A DNA stretch of 8,853 bases from positions 1 through 8,853 of the forward strand of contig CANBQJ010000158.1 of the NCBI GenBank assembly GCA_947371645.1, read 5' to 3'. Both the position numbers and the translations under genes were made by a program. This document shows positions 5,572 through 8,853 of the stretch, one piece after another. The notes under the pieces are model-generated. The model did not search any database. It had not been told where the DNA came from and saw only the letters and a list, made by a program, of their open reading frames with translations. Origin of the DNA: Burkholderiales bacterium. Lineage in GTDB: Bacteria > Pseudomonadota > Gammaproteobacteria > Burkholderiales > Burkholderiaceae. Position 1 is the first letter of the stretch, and the number at the start of each line of letters is the position of its first letter.

Positions 5572-6372
5572 ATGCCTGCGGCCTCGCCGAAGCTGTCGCC
5601 TGCCGACACGAAAACCCGCATCCTCGATGCGGCGGAAGCCCTGTTTGTGACAGGTGGCTTCGAGTCGATGTCGATGCGGCAGATCACGGGCGCCGCGTCC
5701 GTCAACCTGGCGGCGGTGAACTACCACTTTGGCAGCAAGGACGCGCTCATCCACGCCGTGCTGGCCCGCCGGCTGGACTCGCTCAACGAGCAGCGCCTGC
5801 TGATGCTCGATGCCTTCGAAGCGGCATTCGGCGGCCAGCTCACCTGCGAGCACGTGCTCACCGCCATGTTCCTGCCGGCCGTGCGCATCTTCCGCAGCAA
5901 CGCCCCGGGCGCAGAACGCTACTTGCACTTCCTGGGCCGTGCCTACACCGACCCTTCCACTGTGGTGCGTGACTTCATCAACAGCCACTACATCCAGTCG
6001 CTGGGCCGCTTCTTCTTTGCCTTCCAGCGCACCCTGCCCGAACTCAGCCGCGAAGACCTGGGCTTTCGCCTGCACTTCGCCCTGGGTGCCCTGTCCGGCA
6101 TCCTGGCCGGTGGCAACACCCAGCGCCTGATCCGCGACTTCACGCAGGAGCAGGGCGACGAAGAGCCCGTCATCCTGGCCCGCCTGGCTTCGCTGATGGT
6201 GGCTGCGCTCCGTGCACCGCTGCCCGGCAAGGCCGAGGCGCTGCAGTACGCCCACATGACCAACATCCCTGGCGTGGCATTGGCCACTGTCGGGGCTCCG
6301 CTTGAAGTTCAGTCTTCGGGCGACAGCCGGGCCGCCGTTGAGGCGTCCCGATCCACCAACCTGGCCCGCTGA
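5572..6372 (+). CDS. TetR/AcrR-family transcriptional regulator, PsrA-like
   Basis: A 266-residue one-component regulator. The N-terminal TetR helix-turn-helix covers about residues 14-60 (TRILDAAEALF, then SMRQITGAASVNLAAVNYHFGS, then KDALI). The recognition stretch VNLAAVNYHFGSK matches that of Pseudomonas PsrA as I remember it. The ligand domain also has PsrA-like segments (YLHFLGRAYT; FRLHFALGALSG). PsrA is a repressor released by long-chain fatty acids that controls beta-oxidation genes. The last ~45 residues (about 222-266) extend beyond PsrA and look unstructured. I chose the ATG at 5572 because GGAG (5559-5562) lies 9 nt before it; an in-frame TTG at 5533 falls inside the operator palindrome and is unlikely. 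The gene is 41 bp upstream of the fabG4-type gene on the same strand, so it is probably its local repressor and co-transcribed with it. TetR membership is firm; the fatty-acid ligand is inferred. Confidence 0.88.
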   Translation: MPAASPKLSPADTKTRILDAAEALFVTGGFESMSMRQITGAASVNLAAVNYHFGSKDALIHAVLARRLDSLNEQRLLMLDAFEAAFGGQLTCEHVLTAMFLPAVRIFRSNAPGAERYLHFLGRAYTDPSTVVRDFINSHYIQSLGRFFFAFQRTLPELSREDLGFRLHFALGALSGILAGGNTQRLIRDFTQEQGDEEPVILARLASLMVAALRAPLPGKAEALQYAHMTNIPGVALATVGAPLEVQSSGDSRAAVEASRSTNLAR

Positions 6373-6413
6373 GACTGTTCACGTCCCGAGCCACACACCA
6401 CAGAGCCACTCAC

Positions 6414-7823
6414 ATGAAAGACGGATACCTCGATTTCGCCAACTCGGCCATGGGCGCCAAGCTCGTCAACGCCTTGGGCCTGCCCAAGCCATTGCAGCTG
6501 GAGCGTTTCAAGGAGGGGCAACCCGTCGTGAAGGGCACCGTGCTGGTGGGTGGCTTCGGTGAGGGCCCGCTGCTGGATGCCCTGGCGGTCGCGTTCAAGG
6601 GCATGGGTGCCCAGACGGCCGCCCACGACAAGCTGCCCCAGTGGGTGTCGATTGCCAACAAGCAAGGCCTGACGACCGGGCGTTGGGGCACCGAAGGCAA
6701 GCCGGGCGAAAAGGTCAAGGCCCTGGTGTTCGACGCCACCAACCTGGATGACTCGACCCAGTCCGACGCGCTGTACTGGTTCTTCCATGACGCCGCCCGA
6801 TCGGTCCTGCCTTGTGGCCGCGTGCTCATCATTGGCCGCCCGCCCGAAGAGTGCAAGTCGCCCCGCAAGGCAGCCGTCCAGCGCTCGCTGGAAGGCCTGG
6901 CCCGCTCGCTGGGCAAGGAGCTCAAGAAGGGCATCAACGCCAACCTGGTGTACGTGTCTGAAGGCGCCGAGGCCAACATCGAGTCGACCGTCCGCTTCCT
7001 GATTTCGCCGCGCTCGGCCTACGTTTCTGCGCAGGTGATGCGCGTGGGCAAGCCCGTGGGCAACCTGGTGGCGCCCGCCGACTGGACCAAGCCGCTGGCC
7101 GGCAAGAAGGTGCTGGTCACCGGCGCATCGCGCGGCATCGGCGCCGCGATTGCCGAAGTGATGGCCCGCGACGGCGCCAGCGTGATCTGCCTGGACGTGC
7201 CACAAGCCGCCGAAGGCCTCAATGAAGTGGCCAAGAAGCTGGGCGGCAAGGCCCTGGCGCTGGACATCGGCTCGGCCGAAGCGCCCGCCAAGCTGGTCGA
7301 GGCCGCCAAGGCCGACGGTGGCTGGGACGTGGTCGTGCACAACGCCGGCATCACCCGCGACAAGACCGTGGCCAACATGAAGGAACACCTGTGGCAGCTG
7401 GTGGTCAACGTCAACCTGTCGACGCAAGAGCGCATCAACGACGCCCTGGTTGAATCGGGTGCGCTGAAGTCGGGTGGCCGCATCGTCTGCGTGTCGTCCA
7501 TCTCCGGCATCGCCGGCAACATGGGCCAGACCAACTACGCCGTCTCCAAGGCCGGCGTGATCGGCATGGTCAACGGCACTGCGCCGATCTTCGCCGAGCG
7601 CGGCATCACCATCAATGCCGTGGCCCCGGGCTTCATCGAAACGGCCATGACGGCGGCCATCCCCTTTGCCATCCGCGAAGCCGGTCGCCGCATGAACTCG
7701 ATGAGCCAGGGCGGCCAGCCTGTGGACGTCGCCGAAGCGATCGCCTGGTACGCCAGCCCCGCTTCGGCAGGCGTCACCAACAACGTGATCCGCGTGTGCG
7801 GCCAGAGCCTCATCGGCGCCTGA
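6414..7823 (+). CDS. 3-oxoacyl-ACP/CoA reductase, high-molecular-weight FabG (FabG4 type)
   Basis: A 469-residue, two-domain short-chain dehydrogenase/reductase. Residues ~40-220 form a degenerate Rossmann/flavodoxin-like domain (VLVGGFGEG 43-51, CGRVLIIGRPPEE 134-146) without catalytic residues. Residues ~227-469 are a complete FabG domain: cofactor loop TGASRGIG (236-243), HNAG (309-312, usually NNAG), Asn334, Ser362, Tyr375 and Lys379 as the catalytic set, and the conserved tail NNVIRVCGQSLIGA. Asp261 at the end of strand beta-2 suggests NAD(H) rather than NADP(H). The layout matches M. tuberculosis FabG4 (Rv0242c), an NADH-dependent 3-oxoacyl-CoA reductase. It should interconvert 3-oxoacyl and 3-hydroxyacyl thioesters in the cytoplasm. 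The ribosome binding site is weak (AGAG, 6402-6405). The MaoC gene follows after 4 bp, so translational coupling is likely. Whether it works in degradation, PHA supply or synthesis is not shown by sequence. Confidence 0.88.
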   Translation: MKDGYLDFANSAMGAKLVNALGLPKPLQLERFKEGQPVVKGTVLVGGFGEGPLLDALAVAFKGMGAQTAAHDKLPQWVSIANKQGLTTGRWGTEGKPGEKVKALVFDATNLDDSTQSDALYWFFHDAARSVLPCGRVLIIGRPPEECKSPRKAAVQRSLEGLARSLGKELKKGINANLVYVSEGAEANIESTVRFLISPRSAYVSAQVMRVGKPVGNLVAPADWTKPLAGKKVLVTGASRGIGAAIAEVMARDGASVICLDVPQAAEGLNEVAKKLGGKALALDIGSAEAPAKLVEAAKADGGWDVVVHNAGITRDKTVANMKEHLWQLVVNVNLSTQERINDALVESGALKSGGRIVCVSSISGIAGNMGQTNYAVSKAGVIGMVNGTAPIFAERGITINAVAPGFIETAMTAAIPFAIREAGRRMNSMSQGGQPVDVAEAIAWYASPASAGVTNNVIRVCGQSLIGA

Positions 7824-7827
7824 TGCC

Positions 7828-8685
7828 ATGAAGACGATCGAAGTCAAGAAGATCCCCAACCCTGTCTCGCTGAACCTCAGCGTGGTGCGGCCGGGGTTGG
7901 CGATCAAGCCGGTCGATGCCCTGCCGGAGATCACCTACGTGCGACCGCGCGTGGTGGTCACCGCCAAGAAGGTGGCGGCCTATGGCCGCGTGTGCGGCTT
8001 CAGCAAGGCGCACGGCGTGCCCATGCTGTTCACCCACATCGAGGCCTTCCCTCTGGCCATGATCCTGTTCGCCAACAAGGCCTTCCCGTGGCCGGGCATG
8101 GGCCTGGTGCACCTGGCCAACCAGGCCAGGCTGCTCAAGCGCATCAACGTGGGCGATGCCCTGCGCATCGAGATGCGCACCGGCGAGCTGCTGGCGCACG
8201 ACAAGGGCCAGGCCTTCACGCTGCACGCCCGCGCCCTGCGCGACGGCGACGTGGTCTGGGAAAGCACCTGGACGCTGCTGCGTCTGGGCATCCGCACCCC
8301 CAAGGGCTCCAAGTACACCAGCGTGCTGGGCGAAGACACGCCGCTGTCGCACCAGGCTGACTTCTTCGCCTCGGGCGGCATTGGCCGGGCCTATGGCCTG
8401 GCTTCAGGCGACGTCAACCCCATCCACCTCTTCTCGCTGACCGCCAGGTTCCTGGGCTTCAAGAAGGCGATCGCGCACGGCATGTGGACCAAGGCCAAGG
8501 CTCTGTCGCTGCTGATGCCGCGTGAAGACGTGGACAAGGCCGAAGTCACGGTCGAGTTCAAGACCCCGCTGTTCCTGCCGGCCCGCGCCTCGCTGTGGTC
8601 CACCCGCCTGGACGACGGCGCACTCTTTGAAGTGCGCAACGCCAAGGGCGACAAGCCTCACCTCAAGGGCCGCGTGACCTACTGA
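7828..8685 (+). CDS. MaoC-family (R)-enoyl-CoA hydratase/dehydratase, double hotdog (HtdX-like)
   Basis: A 285-residue protein with two hotdog folds. The N-terminal half (~30-150) lacks the catalytic motif. The C-terminal half carries the hydratase-2 motif YGLASGDVNPIHL (189-201), with Asp195 and His200 as the expected catalytic pair, followed by the conserved FKKAIAHGMW (211-220). MaoC-type hydratases interconvert trans-2-enoyl-CoA and (R)-3-hydroxyacyl-CoA. Length and two-domain form match M. tuberculosis HtdX (Rv0241c), whose gene lies beside fabG4. The ATG at 7828 is 4 bp after the fabG4 stop (7821-7823), with no strong ribosome binding site of its own, so coupled translation is likely. 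The product stereochemistry (R) fits a FabG-type partner enzyme, which also uses (R)-3-hydroxyacyl thioesters. The chain length used cannot be read from sequence. Confidence 0.87.
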   Translation: MKTIEVKKIPNPVSLNLSVVRPGLAIKPVDALPEITYVRPRVVVTAKKVAAYGRVCGFSKAHGVPMLFTHIEAFPLAMILFANKAFPWPGMGLVHLANQARLLKRINVGDALRIEMRTGELLAHDKGQAFTLHARALRDGDVVWESTWTLLRLGIRTPKGSKYTSVLGEDTPLSHQADFFASGGIGRAYGLASGDVNPIHLFSLTARFLGFKKAIAHGMWTKAKALSLLMPREDVDKAEVTVEFKTPLFLPARASLWSTRLDDGALFEVRNAKGDKPHLKGRVTY

Positions 8686-8695
8686 CCGCTGCCGA

Positions 8696-8710
8696 TCAGG
8701 CCTGGCCTGA
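8696..8710. repeat. 15-bp perfect palindrome between the maoC and thiolase genes
   Basis: TCAGGCC (8696-8702) and GGCCTGA (8704-8710) are exact inverted repeats around a single T. As RNA this gives a 6-bp stem with a 3-nt loop, 10 nt after the MaoC stop. There is no T-run, so full termination is unlikely; it could tune or stabilise the segments of a shared mRNA. Confidence 0.35.
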
Positions 8711-8749
8711 CGAACCATTCCGAACCCCATTTCCTCAGGACCCTCACAC

Positions 8750-8853
8750 ATGACCAACACCGTTCGCCGCGTTGCCATCATTGGCGGCAACCGCATCCCC
8801 TTCGCCCGCTCCAACACCGTCTACTCCAACGTCTCCAACCAGGAGATGCTGAC
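8750..8853 (+). CDS. Acetyl-CoA C-acetyltransferase (thiolase), N-terminal start (partial)
   Basis: Only the first 34 codons are present; the gene runs off the window. The visible sequence, RRVAIIGGNRIPFARSN (6-22) followed by SNQEML, is the typical N-terminus of degradative-type thiolases (FadI/FadA2 group), in which the R-x-P-F strand opens the first thiolase domain. The nucleophilic Cys lies beyond the window. AGGA (8737-8740) is 9 nt before the ATG at 8750, a good ribosome binding site and better than those of the two preceding genes. Thiolases cleave 3-oxoacyl-CoA to acetyl-CoA and a shorter acyl-CoA (or run in reverse to make acetoacetyl-CoA). This follows directly from the reductase and hydratase encoded upstream, and the M. 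tuberculosis fabG4/htdX region likewise has fadA2 next to it. Confidence 0.82.
   Translation, partial: MTNTVRRVAIIGGNRIPFARSNTVYSNVSNQEML

Noticed and set aside
6309..7934. 541-codon open frame antisense to the fabG4-type gene
   Set aside because: It mirrors a well-conserved reductase, is rich in His, Gly, Arg and Ala, and crosses the TetR, fabG4 and maoC boundaries with no ribosome binding site or motif. It is a high-GC shadow.
1..8853. Mobile elements, CRISPR arrays, tRNA or rRNA genes, toxin-antitoxin or defence genes
   Set aside because: I looked for terminal repeats, regularly spaced repeats, cloverleaf-like and conserved rRNA sequences, and for small paired genes. None was seen, and composition is even apart from the short AT-rich promoter patches near 400-470 and 5390-5550.

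Overview
The window is high-GC, densely coding DNA that reads like the chromosome of a betaproteobacterium of the order Burkholderiales. I base this on codon use (third positions almost always G or C), on the Tex and YtfL/PaeA-type sequences, and on an iron-type alcohol dehydrogenase that resembles, from memory, the Cupriavidus 4-hydroxybutyrate dehydrogenase. There are no rRNA, tRNA, CRISPR, transposon or phage features. The placement is an inference from protein resemblance, not from a marker gene.

Layout. (1) Bases 1-352 are the 3' end of tex (S1 RNA-binding domain and basic tail). (2) A 272-bp gap follows, holding a hairpin and a clean 20-bp dyad. (3) Next come three plus-strand genes: a VirK/YbjX (DUF535) protein with a probable TTG start, a patatin-like phospholipase, and a YtfL/PaeA-type membrane protein with DUF21, CBS and CorC domains. 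The last two each have a -10-like hexamer exactly 6 nt before the ATG, suggesting leaderless transcripts. (4) A minus-strand iron-containing alcohol dehydrogenase, probably 4-hydroxybutyrate dehydrogenase, overlaps the membrane protein tail to tail by 31 bp. (5) A 268-bp divergent intergenic region carries a promoter and an operator-like site. (6) Rightward from it runs an apparent operon: a PsrA-like TetR regulator, a two-domain 'high-molecular-weight' FabG, a double-hotdog MaoC hydratase, and the start of an acetyl-CoA acetyltransferase cut off by the window edge.

How the genes work together. The right-hand operon encodes three consecutive steps of acyl-CoA metabolism: hydration (MaoC), oxidoreduction of 3-hydroxy/3-oxoacyl-CoA (FabG4 type) and thiolysis (thiolase). 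The same trio of families (fabG4, htdX, fadA2) is clustered in Mycobacterium tuberculosis. The regulator resembles Pseudomonas PsrA, a fatty-acid-responsive repressor, and its own promoter contains an AAAC-N4-GTTT site matching the published PsrA consensus. A model in which acyl-CoA or fatty-acid ligand lifts autorepression of the whole operon is consistent with the sequence but not proven by it.

I did not find an obviously undescribed system. The points most worth a second look are the PsrA-like operator, the twin leaderless promoters, the unexplained 20-bp dyad before the DUF535 gene, and the mycobacterial-type FabG4-HtdX-FadA2 arrangement in a proteobacterium.
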